The notes beneath the pieces are model-generated. The model ran no database searches. It was not told the origin of the DNA and worked only from the letters and a program-made list of their open reading frames with translations. Positions 52,547 through 64,000 of a stretch of 64,000 bases of DNA are shown here, one piece after another (positions within the stretch are counted from its first letter, which is position 1; the number at the start of each line of letters is the position of its first letter). Made by a program: the position numbers and the translations under genes. The stretch comes from Clytia hemisphaerica (lineage: Eukaryota; Cnidaria; Hydrozoa; Leptothecata; Clytiidae). Location of the stretch: positions 356,802 through 420,801 of the forward strand of contig CACVBU010000979.1 of NCBI GenBank assembly GCA_902728285.1, written 5' to 3'.

Positions 52547-53584
52547 TATTGTAGTAGTTAGGGCACGACGAAAGTATTTTAAATCCTAGAAGGCTTATAG
52601 GGTATGTATGTAGTTAGACTGGAGTCGTTTATAATGCGTGTAATACAGTAGTAGTATAGGCGTTATATGATAATACAGTTATTGTTACGGGATTTAGTTC
52701 AAGTATAAACTAAAATTGTTCCTTCCGTTTCTTTTTTGGTTTATTTCTACTATGTGTGAATTAGTCGTCTAGCTTTCCAGAGGGGGTTTATCTAAAGAAT
52801 CCTGCATTACTAAAAATAGACAAAAAGAACGACAAATTTCATAAAAACGACATATTTCATAAAAACGACATATTTCAGGCGGGAATTTTACGTTACAACA
52901 CATGCTCTTTGTCACGCCGTGTTCACATGTTCCTGAGCTATTAAGAGTAATTAACTTTGAATGTGTTTTAATAATTATCAAATGTTATTAATATTCTAAA
53001 AATAACACTTGGCTTTTGTAAAGTGTGAATTTTGTCACCTTTTCACATTCCTTTGACTTGATTCTTCATTCCCGACGGGACAAAATGTGTCATTATTTTT
53101 AATAGCATGCTTCTTTACATTTGACATCTTGTAGAAACCAACAACTAGTAGTAGTCTAGGCTACCTTCCTGAATGTGAAGCATGCAAAGGGTTTGGTTTT
53201 TGATAGGGAACCTTTGTTTGTTAAATGTGGTGCGTGCTACCGAAGAAATCTGTATATTCTTTAAACATGAAAGTCTACAATTTCTCCTGACTTTTTTAAA
53301 TACAGTATAATTAGTTAAGTTTTATGAACCCACCGCCCCAGCAGTTTGTGTGAGGGCGTGATACGAAAGGACGTGGCGTAAATTTTAGCTATATTTGTGA
53401 TTCGTGATAGTGTGAACTCCTGCTGGGTATCTTGACTATTCTGGTTCTCTTTATGTTTGTTTTTGCATTCTTTTGTTATTTTTCCCAATAAACCAATAAC
53501 CAATAATGATTCTTTTTCGTACAGGAAAATAAAACAAGTATATACTTATTTCACTTTCTGAAAGTACTAATTAATAAACTCATA

Positions 53585-56500
53585 ATGTCAAAACTTCTTG
53601 GAAGGTGTCGACGTCTATTATGTTGTTGTTGTCCGACCAAATGTGGACGCGCAAAGGATTATGGTTTGTATTTCTTTTTCCATCAATTCTTCATCCTGGT
53701 GTAAAAAATGTTTGGTTTGGTCCAATGAAAGCTTATTAAACGAATTTGCCAAATCTTATTAAATTCAGTAGACCTTTTCATGAATTACGTCACGAACATC
53801 ACTTACCTCGTATTCAAATAATTTCCACGGTGATCATATCTCTGCTTGAGACATTTTAAATGATTTTTTTATAAATAGAAAGTAGTTGTAATGAAATCCG
53901 CTGGGAGTTAATCACCATGGCAATGGTTTCAAAACGAGGCAAGTGATGTTCGTAACGTAATTTATGAAAAGGTCTACACCTCGAATTTTTTCAGTAAAAT
54001 TTGAGTTATTAATCAAAATGATAATTAATAATTTATTGCACAGTTGTCCAAATAAGCAATCCATTTACCAAAACTAGCTTTTGCAGTCGATCAAACAAGC
54101 AAACTACAAACTTTTAGAACCAAACAGACAAAATAAACAGAAATTATTTTGCAGTGGTCGATCTAAGTGGGTTAAAAAGCTATGACGGGGAGTGTTTCTT
54201 TTAGACGTATTCCTCATAAGGAAATTAAGACACTCTGTCATAAGTTGATTCCCCTTTTGATCCGACACTATATACACTTTTTTTTATAAGAACAATTTTA
54301 TGAGAACAATGAGGCTCAAAAATGCCAAAAAATAAGAACAATTTTAGAACAATGCTGAGCCTGAAATTACTCAATTTCAAGCAACTTAGGGGTTCAAGTA
54401 GTAAAAATTGGGTATAACGCTTGAAATACCTCAATTACACCCTATAATAAGAACAAGATAAGAACAATTTGAGGCTCAAAGTGCCAAAAAAATAAGAACA
54501 GCCGAGTCTCAGCAAAAATTTACTGGCTCTTATAAAAAGAAAGTGTAAGCCTCACACCAAACCAATTTAACAAACTAGATCTATTAAGTGTTTGACGTAT
54601 TGGCTGATAGTATGCACATCATAAAAGGCTTATCTTGATTCTACGTTTTCATAGCTGAAAAGAATTTTGTAAAATATACAATATTATGTTATGATACTTA
54701 ATCGGTCTTATAACTGCGTGCATTTCCTTATGTTTTCATTTGCGCGTCGAGCACTTTTTAATAGAGATTCACTTTTTTGCTTTTCTTGTCATTTTTTTGT
54801 ATTTTTTGTTACAGTTTCTATACTGCACCATTTCTTTTGCTTTGTCACTTATCTGCTTGCTCGGGTCAGGATCAATTTCCAATTTCTCATTATTTGTGCT
54901 TCGAGATTTGTGTGATTCGGGGAATTTTAAGTTTGGAATATACAGTATTGACATTGGCAAAATCATCCCGTCAATCAAATCAAATAGTTGTTGTCTTTGA
55001 AAACGACCTCGCGTTAGAAACGCGTTGTCAACAACAAGGATTTAACAATATTTTCGTAGATTTTATGTTCGAAACATGATAAAGTTGTTGCCTGAAAGAT
55101 ATGGTGGAAAACGTTGTATCATATTGTATCACTTCTTTTCAATGTCTCAAAATATCTTTTTTCGTGTAATTCTTTCTTTTAGTGTAGAGAATCTCTTCCT
55201 ATCTGATGTCTGAAACATATTTCGTGATATAAATTAATGATGGTTATCATCTTTATAATCAGAATTTCATAAGATTTTTCAAAAAACTAGATATGGTTTA
55301 TTTACCATATCATAATATCTATCTACTCTTTGTTTCTCATTTCGATTTTCTTGAAATCGTTTTGAATCTGTAAGTTTTCACATGGAAGAACCTCTTATCT
55401 TGGAAAAAATTGTTGATATGGGAAATACATCCCTAGATATGTGCATTCCGGTTTCAATCCTTAATATCTTAACAGCTTCGGATTTTTATTTTCACTTTCC
55501 TTTTTGCTTTATTTCAGAGAAAAGCCCAGCTGAAGAACAACCTTTAACCAAGGCTCCAGGTGAAGAAGAAAACGAACTTAATGCGACTTTGCCACAAGAA
55601 GAAAAACCAACAGAAACTATAGAGGAAACCCCTAAATCTGCAGAAGAAGAACCCGCTTCAAAGGAAACCCCTGAAGAAACCAAAGAAGAGGACACCCCGA
55701 AACCAGCGAACGGGGAGGCACCAAAAAGCGACGAACCCACCGCAGAGGAAACTGCAGAAACTACAGAGGAAACTCCGAAAAGCACAGAGGAAACGACCGA
55801 GACTATAGAAACAACAGTCATCCAAACGGAAGGAGGCACTCGAGTAGAAACAACGACCGTTATCATCACCGAAGAAGTCACCATGGTTACACAAAACGGA
55901 GAAACGATCACAACATCAACGACCACTACATCTTACGACGTTCATCAAAAAGCAAGACAAGAAAAGTACCAAGGGGCACCTGATGACGTCAAACGATACC
56001 AAATCAAAGATGAAGATGTACCATGGATGACAGACCTTCCTACATACGCACCTGTCACTTACACGGACGCTAAAATCTTGACAGAGAAACCTGTATGGGC
56101 TGATCCTGATGTCGCGTAAGTGCAATTATAACTTAACTTTTATTTTTTTGCCATAAAAGGAATGGAAAAACAAACTCGAAAGATCACTAATATGATGCTC
56201 AATAGAAAAAAAGTGTAAAATTCTTTCCATTCTACTATGTCATAGTTTGAACCCCTCTTTGTTCAAAATTTACATATTCCCTAAGAAAGCCACTTTTTAA
56301 GAAAGGTAAAAGAATGCATGAGGATGACCTAAATTACATTTAAAAGTTACACTATGACAATTCAAATCTTTCTTATGATTCAAACTATGTAGAGCTATGA
56401 CCCTTAATACTTTGAAACCCTTTGGAAATACACTGCGAATTTTGATATCTTTTGTCATTGCGAGATAAAATTTTGCATTCAACCATCATGACTTCAATCA

Positions 56501-59039
56501 ATTCCTTTACTTTTATAGCGATGAAGCTTTCGATAAAATCGCGTTCAACGCTATGGACGGCCAAACAAACCGTACCAGTTATCACGGGGATTACGTTTTC
56601 GAAGATTTAAGCGGAAAACAAGTACCAAGGTAACGTATTAGCTGAAACTTCACAAATATAATGTCAGTGAAATAATTGCTAGATGGAAATCTTGAACCTT
56701 TTGATAAAACTCTTTACAAGTTAAATTTATTGTGCTCATACCATAAGATTCTTGGAAAAACATGATTAAGGAAATATTGAAGATTTCTTAGGCTGCACAC
56801 ATCCCCTCTGATAAGTTTTGATATAGGGGGATGGATTTGGGGATGCATACAGCCTAAAGATTTCTGGATTCCTCATCGTATATTTTTAGATTTCTACAAC
56901 ATACTCACACCGAAACAAAATGGAACCATTTTATCAGTTTATTTGAAGGCTAACTTTTTTCTGACCAATTTTAGTAGAATTACTTCATTTCGGAAGCGTA
57001 CGGAACCGTCGATTGTGGTCTTAGTCTCAGTATATTAATTCATTTCCTTCATCATACTTTTCAGGAATCCAATGGGTCGTACTGGAATGAGAGGGCGTGG
57101 TCTTCTCGGAAAGTGGGGTCCAAATCACGCCGCTGACCCAATCGTCACAAGGTTAGTAATGCATCTTGCTTCCTAAGCCGGCCCATGATACCACAACCAG
57201 ATGTGATGAATCTTTTATAAGATACTTTAATAATTGGTCATTTGAAGTAATAAAAATGACGCGTTCTTTAGAAAAAGTAGCAAAATTGTTTTATTACTGG
57301 TTAACGACCAACCAAATCGAATAAGAGCTTGTAAAAACTCCATCTCGTCCCACTTAAACGTCCATAGCATATACCATCCCAGTAACGTTGGATGAACGTT
57401 CAAACAATTTTTTTGCCAGCTGGGTCAGTTAGAAATGATGCTTGCTCTTTTGTAGCAACTCCGTTAGAACAGTGATTTGATTTTCTGTGATAAAGACTTT
57501 GTCTGGAATAACACAAATTCTTCTGTAAATAATTTTCATCAAGGAACTACAGATGTTGTTCAGTTCCTTGGTTGCCAGTAAAAGTGTACTCTCAAAAACT
57601 AATACCCTATTACATTTGTTTTTGTTGTAGATTCAAGCGTGACAGTGAAGGAAATGTCGAGAAACGTGGTGATAAACCAGTCTTAGAGTTTGTCGCAATT
57701 CAAAGACGTGATACTAAAGAATGGGCTATCCCAGGGGTAAGTTCACGTAGACTTATGACCACTTTTTATTTTTCCATGTTTCGGCATTCTGGATTTGTCG
57801 AGATGATGCATACTCCTTATTTTCACATATCATATAATTAATGTCTGGGAACTTTAACCATATTTTATAGAACGATTTTCCTGTATTCGACAGTTGCCAA
57901 ACACCTTCCTTTTCTCACAGTTTTATCAGAATTAGAAGTCGAATATAAAATTGAGTGGAGAATGTGTGGGGAATTTCCAAAATTAATATTGTTCACAACT
58001 AAAACTCTCCATGGGGTGGGATTCCCTACTGAAAACCATTTTCTAATTAACACGAGGGTTTATTAAATATTTAGAATAATCAATGAGGACTGTTCTTTCT
58101 TCAGGGAATGGTCGATGGTGGTGAGCACGTGTCAGCCACTTTGAAACGAGAATTCGGCGAAGAAGCATTGAACTCATTGGAAGATGACCAAAAAGAAGAG
58201 ACCAAAACACTCATTGCTGATTTCTTCAAAGGTGGAGAAAAGGTAAAACATTTTATCTCTGGAGTCTTGTAGTTTCTCGGATATTTTCTAATCCTTGGGC
58301 AAACTAATTCGACAATAGTGGGTTATAGACTAATGAGAAAAATGGCCACCATAGAAAAAGGCTGGGTACATAGTTGCATTTCTAAAGCAAATCACACTTT
58401 ATATTAGCTCCTTTACTTTTACCGGTGATATAGTCCAGAAGCTGGTGCTTAACTACTTTTTGCCTTTAATAATTCTGATGGGGGAAAGTATTGTAGCGTA
58501 CTATCGTAGCGCCATCATTCAAATCAGAAAGCGAAGATAGTATACGGCAGAATTTCTGACTACGCATGATAATGCGACTAGTGTGTTGTGTATCATCGAC
58601 GAAGTAAAAAAAAGATAAAAACTGTGTACCTATCTAAATAACTGGGTACTGAAAGTAGGTGTGGTGCTCCACTTCAGCATTCGATCTCTCAGGCTTAGCA
58701 CAAATAGAGAAAGGGTTAGACTTCTTCACTCCAGTCTCGGCCGACATCTACCAGATGATTATACTTATGTATTCATTCGTTTACCTTCATCCTTCCTCCT
58801 TTCTTTAGATCTACGAAGGTTACGTCGATGACCCCAGAAACACCGATAATGCATGGATGGAATCGTGCGCTTACAACTACCATGACGACGACGGTAAAAA
58901 GGCCGGTAAGATCCCACTAAACGCCGGCGATGACGCACAAGCTGTACGATGGATGACGATAGACGGAGATATTCAATTATACGCAAGCCATAAAGATTTC
59001 ATTGAAAAAGTCTGCACGAGGTTAGGTGCACATTTTTAA
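53585..59039 (+). CDS. NUDT9: NUDT9-like ADP-ribose pyrophosphatase, 7 exons
   Basis: Exons 53585-53663, 55518-56115, 56519-56629, 57065-57151, 57631-57736, 58105-58242, 58809-59039; total 1350 nt, 449 aa, all junctions GT/AG and in phase. Hydrolyses ADP-ribose to AMP and ribose 5-phosphate (family knowledge). Core landmarks: [53 protein letters not shown], and the Nudix box with [13 protein letters not shown] (from 58105); the REFGEE glutamates are intact, so it should be active, unlike many TRPM2 NUDT9H domains. The C-terminus includes [17 protein letters not shown] and [12 protein letters not shown]. Exon 1 gives [20 protein letters not shown], a basic/Cys cluster suggesting lipid anchoring and not a typical mitochondrial leader. 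Exon 2 starts with about 130 Glu/Thr/Pro-rich residues. The ATG-initiated ORF from 55382 includes intron and is not the start. A TTCGTACAG acceptor at 53524 suggests a 5' untranslated exon upstream. Confidence 0.9.
54272..54548. mobile_element. 277-bp MITE in intron 1 of the NUDT9-like gene
   Basis: TACACTTTTTTTTATAAGAAC at the left is inverted at the right (CTCTTATAAAAAGAAAGTGT). Inside, a unit with GAGGCTCAAA-TGCCAAAAAA and AATAAGAACA recurs. End structure is similar to 26950-27299. Confidence 0.55.
56786..56860. repeat. 75-bp hairpin in intron 3 of the NUDT9-like gene
   Basis: TCTTAGGCTGCACACATCCC pairs with GGGATGCATACAGCCTAAAGA-type sequence over about 21 bp with a few mismatches, with a loop of about 32 bp. 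Confidence 0.5.
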
Positions 59040-59043
59040 TAAA
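59038..59043 (+). terminator. Polyadenylation signal overlapping the NUDT9 stop
   Basis: AATAAA at 59038-59043 shares two bases with the TAA stop (59037-59039). If used, the mRNA would have a very short 3' UTR. No other AATAAA was looked for exhaustively downstream. Confidence 0.4.
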
Positions 59044-61652
59044 GTGATATTTTTATTGTCTAATTTTTAAAATATTTTTCTTTTAGTATTTTTTTCTCCC
59101 CATCATCACAGTATTTCACATCACACGGCGTTGTATATATTTGAATTTTATTTCTTTAAATAGTCTTATCATTTGTCAACAGAAAATTATTCTGGATTTG
59201 TTTTTTTAACCCTGGACCTGACTTAAGTGTGTCTTGTTTGTCCCAGGTTACTTATAGGTACCAAAATTTAACTCTAAATTTATTTTCAACAATTTTTTCA
59301 TTCAATATGTGTTGTACTAGGCTAACCTTTACGTCCATTTAGAAATAATTCAAAACAAAAGTTATTAGGAGTATGTTTTTGTCAGTAAAATATCTTTTTG
59401 ACACTCTTGAATTTTATTCACAAATTTTTATTTGTTTGTTTTCTTTTTGTCAAATTTTTATGTTGCAATTGCTTTGTCTTAAAAGTAGAAATTATTTTAG
59501 CAAAAACTATTATTTCATACTTTGTAAGAATTTTTTTTGATAACGAAAGAAATTCTTAGCTTATTTTACAAAAAAAAATTTCTGAAAAATTTATTTTCCT
59601 GCCAAATTTTCCAACTCACTTAACCTTGTTAATGGGATAGAATTTTCTGAAGTGATTGAGGCGTTGTGACTCTGGACCGAAGGAGAATATTGAACTTTTG
59701 AAGAAATTGCTTGACGGGTGTAATCGACTTTTAAAGAAAAAAGTGTTTTAATCACAGAAAAGTTAATTTTCTCACTCGACAATCTACCAACAAGAAAAAT
59801 TCGAGTAACTGAGGGCGTGATTTAGCCTACAATTGGCAAGGGGAATCGCGCTTCGAATAACACCGAGAGTGTTTTTGCCTGACTTGGATAAGCAGGGGTA
59901 AAAAATGCATGAATCAACCTCTAAATTTAAATCAACCTACTTTGTTATTCAATAATTGACATTGATGATATCGATTTGGATGCTTCACTTCAAGGACTAG
60001 ACCTTTCAAAATAATTGTCAGTGTATTAAGGGGCCATCCACATACTTCACCATAATAGTACGTACGTACGCACTGAACATATTTCATACACATATTTACC
60101 GTGTGAGTATCACACCTCGAATAAATTCGTAGTTAATATTTTCGCTTTAAAAACTTGGCTTCTGATACTCAGGGTAATACATATTCCCTGACTAAAATAC
60201 TTTCTTCATTCACCCCACCCCCCCCCCCCCCTTCGCAAAATTTGCCACTAGTCTTTTGTTATTTTGCCACTAGTTCCGGGTTATCTCGGGTGCTTCCGTA
60301 TAAGAGATTACGTCATGAATATCATATCATGAATGGCGGGAACTTAGGAATGACGTCATCTTAGCGCGAAAAAATAAATACAAATTTTTATCGAAAAGGC
60401 ACTCCATATTCTCTAAGCTCTAAAGATGGCGGCAGAAAAACCAGAAAAAATGTGAAAAACAATATCCAATCAGTCAAACGAAACAGAATTTTGGCTGTAT
60501 ATGGTGAGTATTCATGTGTAAATATTGTATTAACCCTTAAGATAGATGTAATGACTGCATTTAGTCTAGGCAAATAAGGGATCTTCGACAAAAAACTTTT
60601 GGGCCGATAAGGGGGTGGGGGGTCCAACTACATGCCGATAAAAAATCAAGTATTGAGACGAAAATCCTTTCAGCCAATTTCTTTCTGATTTCGTCCACAA
60701 ACTCCACTGAAAGCATATGAATTCACTTGCTTTCACCTTTGCGCGCAAATTCGCAGAACTAGCTTTGATAAACTGACGTGACCAACTTTTTGATATGTTT
60801 CTTACTTAATTTGAGGGTGCTGATTCCAAATTTGAATGTTTTTTTTTTGGGGGGGGGGGTGGTCTTCAAAATCAAAAAAGACCTTTACCACGTGATAGAA
60901 CTCTTCAAACTGAGCAAAAAAATGTATTATATCAAAGTCTCAACTTTTCTAGATCAAAAGTTATGGACAATTTTATTTTTATGGTCAAAATTTGATTGAA
61001 AATAGGCACTTCAGTCACGTGACTAAAAACTGTCGCGAAAATTTAGCGGGGAAGCGTTTTTTTATAAAGACGGGGTTTTCGATTTTTCAAAAAATAGTAT
61101 ACATTCTTCTATCAAAATATGGCAGGGGTTTTTACCAGCTTTTCATAAAACAAATGATTGTGTATAAAGCTCAGAGGACTGCCTGAGTTTCTCCCGTGTG
61201 TGCCGAATTTATTGTTTTTCCTAGTAAAATTCTACAGAGCTTTGAAATTCTTTTTTAGTCATAACTTTTTATAAACTCAATTTTTAAATATAGCACACCC
61301 TAAGTATTATAGAACAAAAACTTAACTTTCCAAAAACTATAAACACTTTATATCCAGTGTATTAGAGACCATGCCAAAATTCAATATTGTGATTTTCAAA
61401 TTTCCAACATGACCCCCGTCCCAAAATCACTTTCGATTTTGCACGGGTTTTTGAGATTTCGGATCAAGAAGCAGCAGGAGAAGAAGAAGTGTGGAAGCTG
61501 TAACACATGGAAATATCCATTCCTATTTTAATGAATAGAAGAGAAGAAGGTAAGCATAAATTTGGAACAGCTTGCACTTGTCTTTGTGGCCCATATATTT
61601 AGTCTTGATGTCTGATGCTAAAGAAAACTAGATGTTAAAATATCCCTGTCGC
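59044..61652. other. Gene-less stretch
   Basis: A C-run is at about 60218-60230 and a G-run at about 60849-60860. ORFs 60155-60364, 60388-60627 and 60778-60999 cross or neighbour these runs and carry no domain. Nothing else recognised. Confidence 0.35.
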
Positions 61653-61781
61653 CTGTGTACTTTTTTGTACACTCACTGTGCTGTGAACCTTTTTGTATGG
61701 TTGCTGTGTATCTTTTTGTATGTTCCCCATGTACCTTTTGTATATATGCTCCCTGTGTACATTTTTGTACTTTCCCTGTGT

Positions 61782-62906
61782 AAGCAATAAGCAAAAAGCT
61801 CGTCCCAAAAAATCTGAAAAATGGCAAAAAATGAAGTTTTCAGAATGTCAAAAATTTTTATATAGACATAAAGAATATCATTTCATGAACAATATGTGAA
61901 AAAATCAGAGCAGGAACATGCTCCATTGAAAAGTTATGACCAGATTTCCGATTTCCAGGCTAAAATTCCTTGAAAGCTCACAAAAATCAAGATTTTTACA
62001 AAATGGGCATATAAAGGCTACAAAGTAGTTTACCTTACCAAATGTTTTTAAAAATTGATAATTTTCAAGTTACTGAAGAAATTAAGTCATTTCAGATGTC
62101 CAATGGAGTTTTTAGGGGGTCTAAAATTCGGTTGCGCCGTGACGGAAAATCATAATTTCTAAATAAAATTGAACAAAGCAGAATTTTTTCAGTTTTTAAA
62201 TGTTTAAAATATTAGACCTATTAGGACTGTTGAGAATCACTAAAGGAATTCACTCTAAAACACCAAGGTAATTCTTTAGTGTACTTTAAAGTTTGCGTTG
62301 CGCCGTGACGGAAAATTCCAGGTTGGCGTTTTTTTTAAAATTATCTTTTCTCCAAAACTTGTTCATCAATCAACTTGATGTTTATATGACATTGCTTAAA
62401 CAAGTCATCTGGTAAAATATTTAGCTGCTAAAATTTAATTTTTAGACTTAGTCATACCTTAGAAATAGCCAATGGAAAAATACTAACAGATTTTTTTTCA
62501 AAAATGTTTCATTCTCATTTTTTTCCAAAAATGTCCATATTTTTTAAACAGTGCTAATTTTTCAGTATATGATTTTTGATCTTCGAAAATACATGCCTTG
62601 GGAAATATTTAATAATTGTTTTGATGGCAATATGTTGAAATACGATGAGAATAATATATTATTCATATTTGTGATTTTCATTGTTTCATCAAATTTTAAG
62701 CCAAAATGGGCCATTTATTGACCTTTCAAGAACCAATATCTTTCCAGCACATTCACAAAACCCTATGATGTTATATATCATTGAAAGCAAAAATTTTCAT
62801 AGATTCTGAATATCTAATTCTTAGAATTCACAATTTTGTTGGGTGAGAGCTATAGTGCTTTAAGTAGTTTTTTCAACAGCTGGGACGAGCTTTTTGCTTA
62901 TTGCTT
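61782..62906. mobile_element. 1125-bp DNA transposon (non-autonomous) inside the minisatellite
   Basis: Perfect 26-bp terminal inverted repeats: AAGCAATAAGCAAAAAGCTC (then GTCCCA) at 61782-61807, inverted at 62881-62906. Flanked by GT on both sides (61780-61781, 62907-62908); removing the element and one GT restores a regular array unit (CCCTGT-GT-ACCTTTTG). No ORF of transposase size. A 20-bp direct repeat GTTGCGCCGTGACGGAAAAT occurs at about 62132 and 62296. Superfamily not recognised. Confidence 0.85.
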
Positions 62907-63514
62907 GTACCTTTTGTATGCTTTTTGTGGTCCTTTTGTACGTTTTGTGTGATCTTTTTTGTACGCTACCCAGCATGGTCCTTTTTGTATGAGTTTGGTG
63001 TGTACCTTTTGTATCCCCTCCATAGGTCCTTTTTGTGTGTTCCCGGGTACCTTTTTGTACACTCCCCATGTACCTTATTGTACGTTCCCAGTGTACCTTA
63101 TTGTACGTTCCTCGTGTACCTTATTGTATGTTCCCCGTGTACCTAATTGTACGTTCCTCATGTTCCTTATTGTACGTTCCCTGTGTACCTTATTGTACGT
63201 TCCTCGTGTACCTTATTGTACCTTTCCTGTGTACCTTATTGTACGTTCCCCGTGTACCTTATTGTACGTTCACTGTGTACCTTACTGTATGTTCCTCGTG
63301 TACCTTATCGTATGTCCCCCGTGTACCTTACTGTACGTTCCCCGTGTACCTTATTGTACGTTCCCCGTGTACCTTATTGCAAGTTCCCCGTGTACCTTAT
63401 TGCAAGTTCCCCGTGTACCTTATTGCAAGTTCCCCGTGTACCTTATTGCAAGTTCCCCGTGTACCTTATTGCAAGTTCCCCGTGTACCTTATTGCAAGTT
63501 CCCTGTGTACCTTA

Positions 63515-63657
63515 TCGGTCAGGGAAATCCCTCAATTGCGGTATACTGTACTGCAATTGCAGTAGTTTTCATTCGTGGCTAGCTTATAACTGCTGCATAT
63601 AGTGCTGGTTGACAAAGATAAACAAACATCAACTGTAAAAATCGTACGCGAAGAAAG
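63515..63657. mobile_element. 143-bp insertion in the minisatellite
   Basis: Flanked by CTTA (63511-63514 and 63658-63661); its removal with one CTTA restores the array unit (GTAC-CTTA-TTGTA). No clear terminal inverted repeats; contains a CTGCAATTGCAG palindrome. May be a small MITE or SINE-like insert. Confidence 0.55.
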
Positions 63658-64000
63658 CTTATTGTATGTTCCCCGTGTACATTATTGTACGTTCTCCGTG
63701 TACCTTTGTACGTTCCCCATGGTCCTTCTTGTAGGCTCTCCATGGTCCTTCTTGTAGGCTCTCGTGACTCTTTTTGTATGTTCCCTGCTGTCCTTTTTGT
63801 ACTCTTATGTAAACTTCTTTAATGGCTCAGTATATATGCATGGCAAACATAGCCCTAACCATCAAGCAGAGTCTCACACCTTAAGAGTCTTTTTTTCTCG
63901 GGAGATTTCAGCGAATGACCACACATTTGGCATTGATTCCTTTAAAAGAGATTATTCCCATTATGAAATTTTGAATTTTTCTTTCCTTTCACATTCAGGT

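Larger units (their letters stand above)
48902..53584. other. Long gene-less stretch
   Basis: Only the dispersed repeat at 49571 and a (GTT)n tract were identified. Small ORFs at 51097-51319 (both strands), 51712-51894, 52769-52981 and 53315-53503 show no domain. CATAAAAACGACATATTTCA is tandemly duplicated near 52841-52877. Confidence 0.35.
61653..63805 (+). repeat. About 23-bp minisatellite array, interrupted twice
   Basis: Unit core GTGTACCTTATTGTACGTTC plus CCC. Array parts: 61653-61781, 62907-63514 and 63658-63805. Early units are divergent (CTTTTTGTA variants); units from about 63240 on are regular, and those at about 63366-63500 all share a CAAGTTCCCC variant, indicating recent local amplification. 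The unit contains no stop codon on the plus strand and is not a multiple of 3, so three long ORFs (207, 176 and 151 codons) with the same VPYCTFPVYLIV periodic peptide appear; they are artefacts. Confidence 0.9.

Noticed and set aside
55382-55517. ATG-initiated start of the NUDT9-like protein at 55382
   Set aside because: This stretch precedes a clear TTTATTTCAG acceptor, and the exon at 53585-53663 joins in correct phase.
55492-55926. 144-codon minus-strand Val/Ser-rich ORF
   Set aside because: Antisense of the Glu/Thr-rich coding exon 2 of the NUDT9-like gene.
62901-63602. Three long overlapping plus-strand ORFs (151-207 codons)
   Set aside because: Produced by a stop-free 23-bp minisatellite that gives the same periodic peptide in all frames.

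Overview
The window reads as animal (metazoan) nuclear DNA: AT-rich, with spliced genes bounded by GT/AG introns, a NUDT9-type ADP-ribose pyrophosphatase, a secreted AMOP-domain protein with thrombospondin-type-3-like calcium loops, and a transposon complement (Penelope-like retroelement, Helentron, CR1/RTE-like LINE tails, many short inverted-repeat elements) typical of marine invertebrates. I cannot fix the phylum from sequence alone; a cnidarian, sponge or similar invertebrate is an inference.

Layout. 1-1507: two tandem paralogous single-exon genes of an unrecognised family (shared LYDSYE-WF and LWEKG-FVLLHP motifs). 2583-3251: a coiled-coil gene with three near-identical 93-bp in-frame repeats. 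3915-6595: a Penelope-like element whose ORF1 and reverse-transcriptase ORF overlap in the -1 relation, with a canonical A_AAA_AAC slippery heptamer directly before the ORF1 stop. 6.7-36 kb: mostly gene-poor DNA packed with foldback elements, MITEs, minisatellites and two broken LINE tails. One real gene lies in it: the minus-strand AMOP/TSP3 gene at 30221-32920 (four visible exons, 5' exon not found, one possible alternative last exon). 36.3-43.1 kb: a nearly complete Helentron encoding leader-2A peptide, cysteine protease, DUF6570-like zinc region, HUH Rep, PIF1-type helicase and a C-terminal AP-type endonuclease, preceded by its own minisatellite and TATA box; all reading-frame breaks fall in or next to homopolymer runs or short repeats. 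43.1-53.5 kb: mostly unassigned, with a possible promoter/exon and a possible 42-residue cationic secreted peptide. 53585-59039: the seven-exon NUDT9-like gene (449 aa, frame closes exactly across all exons) with an unusual N-terminal cysteine cluster and Glu/Thr-rich extension. 61.6-63.8 kb: a roughly 23-bp minisatellite array interrupted by two insertions, one a 1125-bp transposon with perfect 26-bp terminal inverted repeats whose empty site can be reconstructed.

The host genes show no obvious joint pathway. The strongest signals are mobile-element biology: predicted -1 frameshifting in a Penelope-like element, a 2A-containing protease-Rep-helicase-nuclease Helentron, and several distinct palindromic element families with recognisable target-site duplications.
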